Origin: Flavobacterium pectinovorum
GTDB taxonomy: Bacteria; Bacteroidota; Bacteroidia; Flavobacteriales; Flavobacteriaceae
Length of the DNA: 44,312 nt
Assembly: GCF_022802975.1 (NCBI RefSeq)
Contig: NZ_JAFEVZ010000020.1
Location: 1-44,312 of the forward strand
Direction: 5' to 3'
Position numbers and translations under genes: made by a program. The notes below the pieces were generated by a model, which worked only from the letters and a program-made list of their open reading frames with translations, made no database searches and had not been told where the DNA came from. Below, piece after piece: positions 10,089-17,795 of the stretch (the first letter of the stretch is position 1; the number at the start of each line of letters is the position of its first letter).

Positions 10089-10606
10089 AAAAAGTATTAG
10101 TTATAGCACTAATCTTCTTAAGCAGTCTGGCTCAGGCTCAGTTGACATCAAAAGAGGAAGTGGCTCCGGAATTGGTAGAAAAACGGGAAGCTTTAAAAAA
10201 GGAAATCACAAAAAATTATCTGGATTTAAAAAACAGTCTTGTAGTTTCAGATAGTCTTGCTGTTGTTAAAAATGCAGCTGCATTAAAGAATTCATTAAAT
10301 AACTTCAGGTTTAAAAAGTTAAATATTGAACAAATGAATGCGGCGACTACAAAAAGAGGAGAAATTATTGATCTTGCCACTCAGGTAGCTGCAACTAAGA
10401 ATATTAATAAACAGCGAAAAATTGTAGAATCTCTTTCAGTTAAATTTTGGGATTTAGCTCCAAAGTTTAAAGCAGAAGATGCCACATTATATCTTCAGGT
10501 ATGCCCAATGACCGGGGCGGTCTGGACAAGTGATAGTAAGGAAATTAAAAATCCCTACTATCCAAAAAATATGTTGACTTGCGGTGAAGTAAAAGCAAGT
10601 TTATAA
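10085..10606 (+). CDS. Exported DUF3347-like protein with CPM...C motif
   Basis: A 173-aa protein with a signal peptide (LIFLSSLAQAQ). The middle is helical. The C-terminus has CPMTGAVWTS (C140-P-M142) and NPYYPKNMLTCG (M163, C166), which is the pattern of DUF3347 domains found alone or attached to heavy-metal efflux adaptors. The two cysteines and two methionines suggest metal binding, perhaps copper. That role is inference. It overlaps the protease stop by 4 bp, so translational coupling is likely. A metal-handling partner for the zinc protease or a redox role are both possible. Confidence 0.7.
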   Translation: MKKVLVIALIFLSSLAQAQLTSKEEVAPELVEKREALKKEITKNYLDLKNSLVVSDSLAVVKNAAALKNSLNNFRFKKLNIEQMNAATTKRGEIIDLATQVAATKNINKQRKIVESLSVKFWDLAPKFKAEDATLYLQVCPMTGAVWTSDSKEIKNPYYPKNMLTCGEVKASL

Positions 10607-10624
10607 AGGTTGAATTAGTTGGAT

Positions 10625-10660
10625 AAATACGGTATTCTGAAAAGAGCCGTATTTGTCTGT
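10625..10660 (+). terminator. Candidate terminator of the susCD-protease operon
   Basis: AAATACGG (10625-10632) pairs with CCGTATTT (10647-10654) across a 14-nt loop, 18 nt after the last stop codon of the operon. The T-rich tail is weak, so termination may depend on it only in part. Confidence 0.45.
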
Positions 10661-10733
10661 TTATATAAAAACTGAAAACAGTTTTAAATGATTTAAAATT
10701 TATATTTTCCTTTCGGCTTCTAAAAAAAGTTTC

Positions 10734-10787
10734 TTAACGGCAAATTGTACAAATTGACGCAAATTAATTTGTACAATTTGCCGTTAA
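10734..10787. repeat. 22-bp perfect inverted repeat
   Basis: The arms are 10734-10755 and 10766-10787, perfectly complementary over 22 bp with a 10-nt loop (GACGCAAATT). Each arm contains a smaller palindrome around TTGTACAA. It is far longer than an ordinary terminator and lacks a clear T tract. It may be a dispersed fold-back repeat or a double-stranded protein-binding site. Confidence 0.75.
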
Positions 10788-10824
10788 AATTAAAGGTTTC
10801 GACTTTGAAGACTTTCTGTATGCC

Positions 10825-10866
10825 AAACTAAATCACTATGGACTTAAGTTCATAGTGATTTAGTTT
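10825..10866. repeat. Second long inverted repeat
   Basis: AAACTAAATCACTATG (10825-10840) pairs perfectly with CATAGTGATTTAGTTT (10851-10866). The 10-nt centre also contains ACTTAAGT, so with one G.U pair the whole 42 nt folds as a single hairpin. It lies 37 nt after the 22-bp repeat, in a 457-nt gap with no gene. Confidence 0.75.
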
Positions 10867-10991
10867 TGTATTAGAAAATTGGTTAAAGATGTGAAAAATG
10901 AGAATGAATTTACGAACAAAATATTTCTTCAAAAGCAGTAATTCAAGAACTGTAAAACACGTAGTTTAAGAAAATATTAACTGTTAAATAA

Positions 10992-11005
10992 CTGATAATT
11001 ATCAG
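10992..11005. promoter_or_regulatory. FNR/CRP-like operator before the universal stress gene
   Basis: CTGATAATTATCAG is a perfect 14-bp palindrome and contains TGAT-N4-ATCA, the core of FNR-family sites. Its centre is about 41 bp upstream of the start expected from the -7 element at 11028-11035, the usual place for class II activation by FNR-type proteins. The match is seen; the regulator is inference. Confidence 0.45.
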
Positions 11006-11006
11006 G

Positions 11007-11035
11007 TTGATTTGTTTTTAGAATGGTTAAATTTG
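11007..11035 (+). promoter_or_regulatory. Promoter of the universal stress protein gene
   Basis: TTG at 11007-11009 is followed after 18 nt by TAAATTTG (11028-11035), matching the Bacteroidetes -33/-7 pattern. Transcription would begin near 11040, about 24 nt before the ATG. Confidence 0.5.
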
Positions 11036-11063
11036 AGTATTAACTTATTAATCAGATCAAAAG

Positions 11064-11897
11064 ATGAAAACGATATTATTTCCAACCGATTTTTCTGAAG
11101 CAGCTACAAACGCTTTTGTTCATGCCTTAGAATTTGCCAAAGTAGTTAACGCCGAACTCATTTTACTGCATACTTTTGAAATTCCTGTATATGATAGTCA
11201 GTTCTTTCCGGAAAATTATGCAGCAATTTATAACTCTATAGAATTAGCTAATTTTGAGAATTTTAAGGATGAAATTCCAAAACTGAAAACTATTGCGATC
11301 GAAAGAAATTTAGAAGAAATTGTTATCAAACATCGTTTAATGGATGGTGATTTGCTTTATAATTTAAAAAATGCTGTAGAAGAAGATAAAGCAGATTTTG
11401 TTATTATGGGTACCAACGGAATTTCTGACTGGACAACTTTTTTTACGGGATCTAATACCAGTTCAGTAATATCAGGAGTGGATGTTCCTGTTTTATGCGT
11501 GCCGATAGATGCAAAATTCAAAAAAATTAAAGTTATTGGTTTTACGACACGTTATCGCGAAAAAGATAAGAAAGAATTAAAAAAAGTATTAAAAATAGCT
11601 AAGAAAATGGATGCCAAAGTTCGAAGCTTATATGTTAAAACGTCTGTGTCAGATGTGGCTCCTGAAACAATTAAGGAATGGGAAGTTGAATTTGCCGGTG
11701 AAAATGTAGAATTTTTAGTATTGCCAAGCGATGAAGTAAAAGAAACAATTCTTGATTTTATACTCTATAAAGATATTGATGTTCTAACCACCATTACACA
11801 TAAAAGATCTTTTTTTGAAAGTCTTTTGACTTCCAGTTTTAGTAAAAAAATAACAAAAGAGGTTTCTATACCGGTTTTAGTGATGCATGACAACTAA
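11064..11897 (+). CDS. Universal stress protein, tandem UspA domains
   Basis: A 277-aa cytoplasmic protein with two Usp folds, the usual Bacteroidetes form. The first domain starts MKTILFPTDFSEAA and contains GTNGISDWTTFFTGSNTS, fitting the ATP-binding G-x2-G-x9-G(S/T) pattern. The second domain, from about residue 150, is degenerate and ends VSIPVLVMHDN. Such proteins help survival under starvation, oxygen limitation or other stress. The FNR-like box and promoter just upstream suggest induction when oxygen falls. It is followed by a MutS-like gene with its own -7 element, so it is probably monocistronic. Confidence 0.9.
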   Translation: MKTILFPTDFSEAATNAFVHALEFAKVVNAELILLHTFEIPVYDSQFFPENYAAIYNSIELANFENFKDEIPKLKTIAIERNLEEIVIKHRLMDGDLLYNLKNAVEEDKADFVIMGTNGISDWTTFFTGSNTSSVISGVDVPVLCVPIDAKFKKIKVIGFTTRYREKDKKELKKVLKIAKKMDAKVRSLYVKTSVSDVAPETIKEWEVEFAGENVEFLVLPSDEVKETILDFILYKDIDVLTTITHKRSFFESLLTSSFSKKITKEVSIPVLVMHDN

Positions 11898-11948
11898 TTT
11901 CTGTTGCAATTTAAACAGGCTTTAAGTATATTTTGAAATGGTAAAACC

Positions 11949-11956
11949 TATATTTG
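11949..11956 (+). promoter_or_regulatory. -7 element before the MutS-like gene
   Basis: TATATTTG is a full TAnnTTTG match that ends 21 nt before the ATG at 11978. No well-spaced TTTG is seen upstream (the closest, at 11932-11935, is only 13 nt away), so this is a partial promoter call. Confidence 0.35.
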
Positions 11957-11977
11957 TGGTTCAGCAAAATTAAAAAG

Positions 11978-13750
11978 ATGAACTATTATAAAGAAAAGGT
12001 TTTACATTATACAGAGTCATTAAATAAAACCAATAAAAAATTTAACAGCATAAGTCTTTTAAGGCTTTTAAGTATATTTAGTTTTTTATTTCTGATGTTT
12101 TATTACATTAAAACAGATAAAATTTTATACTTAATTAGTGCTTTATTATTTTTTATTGGTTTTATTTTTTTAATGCGCATTCATTCGCGTTTGTCTTTTC
12201 AAAAACAGTTTTTAACGGCTCTTTTAAAAATAAATGCAAATGAAATATCTTTTCTGAAAAGAGAAAAACTTCCTTTTGAAAACGGTATTGAGTTTAATGA
12301 TTTTCATCATCCTTATACTTATGATTTAGATATCTTCGGCGACCATTCCTTATTTCAGAATTTAAACAGAACAGCAACTTTTACCGGAAAAAAAACATTA
12401 GCAAATCAATTGTTAAAATTAAATTCTAATGAAAGTATTCTTGAAAATCAAGAAGCGGTAAAAGAGCTTGCATCAAAAATTGACTGGAGACAGGAGTTTC
12501 TGGCTTTGGCAGTTGTCAGTCATGACAGTAAAGAATCGTATGAATCATTAATGCATTGGAAATCATTTAAAAAAGAGTCTTTATCTAAAGCTTTAAATAT
12601 AATTTCGATTGTTCTCCCAGCCTTGTTTTTTGGCTTTCTGGCAGCGTATTTTATTACTTCAAAAACAATACTTTTATCCTATCTGACTTATGCTTTTATT
12701 GGAAATCTGATTGTTTTTGGAAGTGTATCAAAACGTATCCAGTCTGAAATTGCCAAAGCCGATAATATTGATAAAATTATCAAGCAATACAGTCTTTTGG
12801 TTAAAAAGATAGAACTGGAAAAATTTGAATCTAAAAAATTAATTGAATTACAGCAACAGCTGGTTTTTAAAAATACATCAGCCAGTTCGCATTTAAAACA
12901 GCTTTCAGAGTTGTTTTCCCGAATGGATACGGTTAGCAATCTTGTGACAGCCGTTCTATTTAATGGAAGCTTTTTATTTAATCTGCATGTTTTAAAAGCA
13001 CTTTTAAATTGGAAAGAACAGCATGCCGACCAGCTTGAAAAATGGATTGATGTGATTGGTGAATTTGAAATGCTAAACAGTCTGGCAAATCTTGCTTATA
13101 ATAATTCTGATTTTGTTTTTCCGGAAATCAATTCAGAATATAAAACAGGGTTTAAAAATCTGAGCCATCCATTATTAAATCCGGTAAGCAGGGTAGGGAA
13201 TGATACTCATTTTTACCCGCAGTCGTTTATGATTTTAACGGGGTCTAATATGTCCGGTAAAAGTACTTTTTTGAGAAGCCTTGGGATTAATATGGTTTTA
13301 GGTGGTGTTGGTTCAGTAGTTTGTGCTTCAGAGGCTAATATACATCCACTTCCGGTTTTAGTTTCAATGCGATTGTCTGATTCTTTAGCGGATAGTGAGT
13401 CTTACTTTTTTGCCGAGATCAAACGTTTAAAACAAATTATGGATGCCCTTGAAGAAAAACCGGCTTTTGTTTTACTGGATGAAATTTTAAGAGGAACTAA
13501 TTCTGATGACAAACGAAACGGAACAATCGAAGTAGTTAAAAAGGTTATTGCTAAAAATGCAATTGGCGCCATTGCAACACACGATATTGAAGTTTGCCTG
13601 ACTACAAATGAATATCCTGAAATTTTAACCAATCAATGTTTTGAAGTTGAAATTAAAGACAATGATTTACATTTTGATTATAAACTTCGCAATGGAATCT
13701 GTAAAAATAAAAGTGCTACTTTCTTAATGCAAAAGATGGGGGTTATTTAA
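11978..13750 (+). CDS. Membrane-anchored MutS-like ATPase
   Basis: A 590-aa protein. The C-terminal third is a MutS-family ATPase with Walker A GSNMSGKST (residues 422-430), Walker B FVLLDEILRGTNSDD and the downstream IATHDIEV histidine motif. The N-terminus has two hydrophobic segments near residues 35-75, with two more near 205-245, so it is membrane-bound. It lacks the mismatch-recognition domain and its F-x-E motif, so it should not act as a normal MutS. The start at 11978 was preferred over an upstream TTG at 11954, because that TTG lies inside the -7 element. Its substrate is unknown; similar proteins are common in Bacteroidetes and are often labelled mismatch repair proteins. Confidence 0.85.
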   Translation: MNYYKEKVLHYTESLNKTNKKFNSISLLRLLSIFSFLFLMFYYIKTDKILYLISALLFFIGFIFLMRIHSRLSFQKQFLTALLKINANEISFLKREKLPFENGIEFNDFHHPYTYDLDIFGDHSLFQNLNRTATFTGKKTLANQLLKLNSNESILENQEAVKELASKIDWRQEFLALAVVSHDSKESYESLMHWKSFKKESLSKALNIISIVLPALFFGFLAAYFITSKTILLSYLTYAFIGNLIVFGSVSKRIQSEIAKADNIDKIIKQYSLLVKKIELEKFESKKLIELQQQLVFKNTSASSHLKQLSELFSRMDTVSNLVTAVLFNGSFLFNLHVLKALLNWKEQHADQLEKWIDVIGEFEMLNSLANLAYNNSDFVFPEINSEYKTGFKNLSHPLLNPVSRVGNDTHFYPQSFMILTGSNMSGKSTFLRSLGINMVLGGVGSVVCASEANIHPLPVLVSMRLSDSLADSESYFFAEIKRLKQIMDALEEKPAFVLLDEILRGTNSDDKRNGTIEVVKKVIAKNAIGAIATHDIEVCLTTNEYPEILTNQCFEVEIKDNDLHFDYKLRNGICKNKSATFLMQKMGVI

Positions 13751-13776
13751 TTTTTGATCTCAATTGTTTTTTAATA

Positions 13777-13824
13777 AAAAAGCTTCTCTGCATTTCAAAA
13801 GTGAAAGAGGCAGAAAAAGCTTTT
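13777..13824. terminator. Convergent terminator hairpin, copy 1
   Basis: AAAAGCTTCTCTGC pairs with GCAGAAAAAGCTTTT with one bulge. A/T tracts on both sides make it usable from both strands, for the MutS-like gene on the plus strand and the HIT gene on the minus strand. Its core is nearly identical to the hairpin at 14356-14401. Confidence 0.7.
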
Positions 13825-13852
13825 AGCGATGTAAGCTATTTTTTAATCTGAA

Positions 13853-14332
13853 CTACAAGTTCGTTTTAATTTTTTCAATAAGAGCATCATATTCGACATC
13901 AGACAAATAGGTTTTTTGAGGATTCATTTCAAAAACACTTCCAAATCCGTAACCATCTTTGTATTTCGGAACAATATGCATGTGTAAATGTGATAAAGTA
14001 TCACTAAAAGCTCCATAATTGATTTTGTCAGGATTAAAGGTTTTTGCAATAGCTTTTGCGGCTGTAGCAACATCTTCCATGAATAAATTGCGTTGCTCAT
14101 CGCTTAATTCGTAAAACTCAACAGCATGATCGTTGTACACTACATTTAAGCGGCCTGTGTAAGATTGTTCTTTGAAAAGGAAAAGCTGAGATACTTTTAA
14201 GTCTGCAACTTTTATCATTAACTGGTGTAAGGTGTCATTGTTTTGACAATAAAGGCATTCTGAAACTGGACTAGGCATGTTTTCTATATTAGTAAATAAA
14301 TCGGTTTGTAATAATTGAAGTTCTTTGGACAA
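13853..14332 (-). CDS. HIT-family nucleotide-binding protein
   Basis: A 159-aa protein of the histidine triad superfamily. The motif HLHMHIVPK (H115, H117, H119) matches the HxHxH catalytic triad of nucleotidyl hydrolases and transferases. An N-terminal C26-x2-C29 pair may bind zinc, as in several HIT proteins. The length is typical. It stands alone between two related hairpins, with a TonB receptor upstream on the same strand. The substrate is probably a nucleoside phosphoramidate or dinucleotide, by family only. Confidence 0.85.
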   Translation of the reverse strand: MSKELQLLQTDLFTNIENMPSPVSECLYCQNNDTLHQLMIKVADLKVSQLFLFKEQSYTGRLNVVYNDHAVEFYELSDEQRNLFMEDVATAAKAIAKTFNPDKINYGAFSDTLSHLHMHIVPKYKDGYGFGSVFEMNPQKTYLSDVEYDALIEKIKTNL

Positions 14333-14355
14333 AAATACTTTTTATTTTAAAAGAA

Positions 14356-14401
14356 AAAACTTTTTCTGCATTTCAAAAATGAAAGAGGCAGAAAAAGTTT
14401 T
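14356..14401 (-). terminator. Terminator of the siderophore receptor, hairpin copy 2
   Basis: AAAACTTTTTCTGC (14356-14369) pairs perfectly with GCAGAAAAAGTTTT (14388-14401). On the minus strand the stem is followed by a short T tract. It lies 27 nt past the receptor stop. Confidence 0.75.
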
Positions 14402-14427
14402 AGTAAAGTTGAAAACCTGATTTTAGG

Positions 14428-16671
14428 TTACAATTTGTATTTTAAATTAACCATTACCTGACGAGGGGCAATTGGATTTACACTATAATTTTCATGTACA
14501 GTATAGTTTAATTCATTTGTGATGTTCGATAGTTTACATAAAAGAGAGAACTTTTTCCAGTTATATCCAGCTGAAACATCAACAGTGGTATAGCCTTCTA
14601 AAGGAATTTCTCTGTACCAGATTCCGTCAGGATATTTAGGATCTGTGCTGTATTGATTGTTCCATCCACCAATTCTTTTTCCGATATAATTTCCAATTGC
14701 TCCAACAGAAACACCTTTTAAGAATCCTGACTGCAAAGTATAGAAAAAGCTTAAATTAGCCGTGTTTTGAGGTGTTCTTGCTACTCTGTCACCTTCAATA
14801 AAGCTTCCATTTTTTCCTGATGTTTTAGTGTAGCGCATATCATTGTAGCTGTATCCTGCAATTACACTTAAGCCTTCAACTGGTTTTCCTGCAATATCAA
14901 TTTCAACCCCTTTACTTTTTGTTTCTCCACTCATTACTTTAATATTGGTATCAGAATTTGGAGTTATACCATCTTGCATAAATACTGCAGTTTGTACTAA
15001 ATTATCATTTGTAATTTGGTAAACGGTTATATTTGTACTCAAAAGTCCTTTAAAAAACTCCTTTTTAATACCAGCTTCATATTGATCAATAATAGAAGGC
15101 TTAAGTGGTTGGCTGTTGAAAGTATTTCCTGTATTAGGAGTAAATGAATTTGAATAGCTGGCAAATAATGACATATCTTTTGTTGGTTGAAATATCAATC
15201 CTGCTTTTGGCGAAAATGCATTGTCTAAACGTTTTGGAGCAACCGTTGGTATTGCGTCTTGTGGATTTCCTGCACCTGTAGATGTTTCTTTGTAGGTAGT
15301 AACTTCTGTTTCTTGCCAGGACCAGCGAATACCAGCAAGAACTTTAATTTTTTCAGTTATTGAAATTAAATCCTGAAAATAAGCTCCAAAACGATTGGCA
15401 TCAGTTTTTAAAATTTGAGTATTTCGTGCATTAGGAATATCTTTTTTTTGCGTTGAAGGGTCAAAATCGAAAAGATAAATAGTATCATAATTTGCAGGAG
15501 AGAATACAAAAGTATAAGCAGTTGTGAAAGAGTTTTCCCAATCAGCACCGGTAAATATTTGATGTTTTACAGATCCGGTATTGAAATTTCCTTGCAGACT
15601 TAATTGGTCTCCAAAAATTTGTTCTAAGTTTTTAGCCTGAGTTAATGCTCTATTCCAATAACCTGGAACAGGGTATACTTTAATATCATCTAAATTGGAT
15701 ATTTGTGCAGTAGATTTTTGAGTTCTGTTATAATTCTGGAAAGAACCATTAAAATTAAGCTTCCAGTTTTTGTTGAAATCATGATTCAACAATACAGAAG
15801 CGCTGGAAGATTTTGTATTTCCTGTAGACCAAAGAGCACCAAAATAAGTATTGCGAGGAATGTCTAAAATAGTTTTCCCAATAATTCCTGTTCCAAAATC
15901 AGGTGTCCAGTCAGCAGTTAAATAATCACCCTGAACCGTAATTTGTGTTTTTGGATTGATAAAAAATAGCAACGATGGATTTACATACAAACGCTCGTTT
16001 TTTACCACATCTCTAAAGCTTTCTGAATTTTCATAAGATCCATTAATTCTAAAAGCAATTGACTTACTAAGAGGCCCGTAAAAATCAATAGATGGTTTGT
16101 AATATGCATAGCTTCCCATTTGCATTGAGATTTCGCCTCCTCTGGTAAATGATGGTGTTTTGGTTACCAGGTTCAATATTCCGCCCGGTGCAACATTTCC
16201 AAATAATAAAGCAGAACCACCTTTTAGAAACTCAACTTTTTCTAAACCTGAAATATCCGGAATGGAACCTGCATTATAACGAAACCCATTTTTAAACATA
16301 TTGTTAGCAGACATGTCGTATCCTCTTGAGAAAAATGATTCCTGTGCACCACCACGAGCAGAACTTACATAAACACCATTGGCATTTTTAAGAACTTCAC
16401 TCAATCTGATAGCTTGTTGCTGTTCGATAACTTCAGAACCAATAACTTGTACAGTTTGAGGATTATCCATTGGTTTTAATCCGGAACGAACGGCAGTTAC
16501 AGGTTTTGGTTCTTTACCTTTAGTAACAATTACTTCATTTAGAATTTCTCCCTTTTTATTTTTTACAGTATCATTAATTGCTGTAGCAGTATCGTTTTCA
16601 GATTCAGGGCGATTTTGGCTGTATGAAATAAAACTTATTAATGATAAAACCAGCAGTAATTTATTCTTCAT
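14428..16671 (-). CDS. TonB-dependent siderophore receptor
   Basis: A 747-aa outer membrane receptor with a signal peptide (LLLVLSLISFISYSQ). The plug shows NPQTVQVIGSEVIEQQQ, NANGVYV and GGSALLFGNVAPGGILNLVTK, the usual pattern of FhuA/FpvA-like siderophore receptors. The barrel fills the rest and the chain ends in a beta strand (VMVNLKYKL). Unlike the three receptors to its right it has no carboxypeptidase-like N-terminal domain. It is separated by terminators on both sides and has TTTAGA-containing operator candidates upstream, so iron-repressed expression is likely. Confidence 0.92.
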   Translation of the reverse strand: MKNKLLLVLSLISFISYSQNRPESENDTATAINDTVKNKKGEILNEVIVTKGKEPKPVTAVRSGLKPMDNPQTVQVIGSEVIEQQQAIRLSEVLKNANGVYVSSARGGAQESFFSRGYDMSANNMFKNGFRYNAGSIPDISGLEKVEFLKGGSALLFGNVAPGGILNLVTKTPSFTRGGEISMQMGSYAYYKPSIDFYGPLSKSIAFRINGSYENSESFRDVVKNERLYVNPSLLFFINPKTQITVQGDYLTADWTPDFGTGIIGKTILDIPRNTYFGALWSTGNTKSSSASVLLNHDFNKNWKLNFNGSFQNYNRTQKSTAQISNLDDIKVYPVPGYWNRALTQAKNLEQIFGDQLSLQGNFNTGSVKHQIFTGADWENSFTTAYTFVFSPANYDTIYLFDFDPSTQKKDIPNARNTQILKTDANRFGAYFQDLISITEKIKVLAGIRWSWQETEVTTYKETSTGAGNPQDAIPTVAPKRLDNAFSPKAGLIFQPTKDMSLFASYSNSFTPNTGNTFNSQPLKPSIIDQYEAGIKKEFFKGLLSTNITVYQITNDNLVQTAVFMQDGITPNSDTNIKVMSGETKSKGVEIDIAGKPVEGLSVIAGYSYNDMRYTKTSGKNGSFIEGDRVARTPQNTANLSFFYTLQSGFLKGVSVGAIGNYIGKRIGGWNNQYSTDPKYPDGIWYREIPLEGYTTVDVSAGYNWKKFSLLCKLSNITNELNYTVHENYSVNPIAPRQVMVNLKYKL

Positions 16672-16674
16672 GTT

Positions 16675-16760
16675 ATTTATTTAGATTTAATAAAGATAAT
16701 TTTCTGCAAATATAATGACAGGCAGATGCTTTAACAAAATATTTAGACTGTTATATACAT
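16675..16760 (-). promoter_or_regulatory. Candidate iron operator region of the siderophore receptor
   Basis: ATTTATTTAGATTTAATAAA (16675-16694) and TATTTAGACTG (16740-16750, preceded by TTTAACAAA) lie upstream of the receptor. Versions of both recur before the receptor that starts at 26400, and the first also before the DUF4198 gene. Both contain TTTAGA. A Fur-type regulator is an inference from the genes they precede. Confidence 0.4.
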
Positions 16761-16835
16761 TAAAATTACATTAAAATAAAATTAATATTTACTTAAATTT
16801 GAAACTATCTTTATTTAAATCGGTTAAAAATAGCT

Positions 16836-16867
16836 ATAAAAAAACCTTGCTGTTTTGAGCAAGGTTT
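16836..16867 (-). terminator. Terminator of the DUF4198 gene
   Basis: AAACCTTGCT (16842-16851) pairs with AGCAAGGTTT (16858-16867) around a 6-nt loop. On the minus strand the stem runs into seven Ts, a classic Rho-independent terminator. Confidence 0.85.
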
Positions 16868-16892
16868 AATGTGTTTAAAGTAATATAATGAA

Positions 16893-17618
16893 TTATTTTA
16901 CGGTAATTAAATAAGTTGCCATTTTCCAAATTTCATCATAAGTTTTACCGTTATGATCTCCTGAAGCTTTTTCAGTATAAGCAAACTCTACCATATAATT
17001 ACCTGACCAGATAGGTGTAAAAGAGATTTCGCCATTTTCATTGCTCCATAGTTCTTTTTCCCAGCCATTTGGGGCGATTACTTTTATTTTTTGTTTTTTT
17101 GCAATTTTTCCTTCATACAAAGCAATTACAGTTACTTTGTTTTTTTGTTTTGCGCTTGTTAGATCTTTAGAAAATAAACTGATTATATTTGAATTTGCAG
17201 TAGCTTCGTTTCCTTTAACAGCAGTACCAACAGTAACTGTAGCACTAGAATTATAATCAAGTTTCATTGTACCGTAAACGTCTTTCACTGTATGATGCAT
17301 CACAATGGTATAAACGCCGTCTTCATCAGGAGTAAAAAAGGCCTGATATTTATTTTCTAAAGCTTTAGAAGTTAATTTAGTTTCTTTTTTTGATGGAGAA
17401 ATTACTACTAATGTAAAATCTTTCAAATCTGAAAACCATTTATCAGCTTTAGTAATATCATTATCTGAATATTCACCAAAGTAAACCGATATTTCCTGAG
17501 CCTTTCCTTTTGTGCCGGCAGCTTTAGTCTCAATCCACAAGGCGTGTGCAAACAAGGATGGAGCAGAAACTAACATTAAAAGTAAAAATGTTAGTTTTTT
17601 TAATGAATTTGATTTCAT
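16893..17618 (-). CDS. DUF4198 periplasmic protein
   Basis: A 241-aa exported protein. The ATG at 17618 gives a clean signal peptide (KKLTFLLLMLVSAPSLFAHA); an upstream in-frame start at 17651 would add 11 residues before it. The mature chain begins HALWIETK, as in DUF4198 proteins, which often sit beside metal transport genes. It is rich in beta strands and likely has immunoglobulin-like folds. It lies between two TonB receptor genes, so a role in binding or passing on an iron or other metal complex is plausible but unproven. Confidence 0.75.
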   Translation of the reverse strand: MKSNSLKKLTFLLLMLVSAPSLFAHALWIETKAAGTKGKAQEISVYFGEYSDNDITKADKWFSDLKDFTLVVISPSKKETKLTSKALENKYQAFFTPDEDGVYTIVMHHTVKDVYGTMKLDYNSSATVTVGTAVKGNEATANSNIISLFSKDLTSAKQKNKVTVIALYEGKIAKKQKIKVIAPNGWEKELWSNENGEISFTPIWSGNYMVEFAYTEKASGDHNGKTYDEIWKMATYLITVK

Positions 17619-17658
17619 AGTAGAATTTGTTTTATAATTAAGTTCCCGCAAACTTAAT

Positions 17659-17680
17659 ATTTATTTAGAATAATTAAAAA
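17659..17680 (-). promoter_or_regulatory. Candidate iron operator of the DUF4198 gene
   Basis: ATTTATTTAGAATAA at 17659-17673 is identical over 15 nt to 26429-26443 before another TonB receptor, and is related to 16675-16694. It lies about 40 nt upstream of the start codon. Confidence 0.4.
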
Positions 17681-17747
17681 TAATTAACTAAATTATCTCT
17701 TTTTTTTGTATATTGTCAGGCAATTGCCAAGCAAACTTAAAAATTAA

Positions 17748-17780
17748 AAAAGGAACTAATTTTTTACGTTAGTTCCTTTT
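17748..17780 (-). terminator. Terminator of the 809-aa TonB receptor
   Basis: AAAAGGAACTAA (17748-17759) pairs perfectly with TTAGTTCCTTTT (17769-17780). On the minus strand a T-rich tail follows. It lies 15 nt past the receptor stop. Confidence 0.8.
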
Positions 17781-17795
17781 AATATATTTATGTTT

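Noticed and set aside
11954..11977. Upstream TTG start for the MutS-like gene
   Set aside because: The TTG is part of the -7 element TATATTTG.
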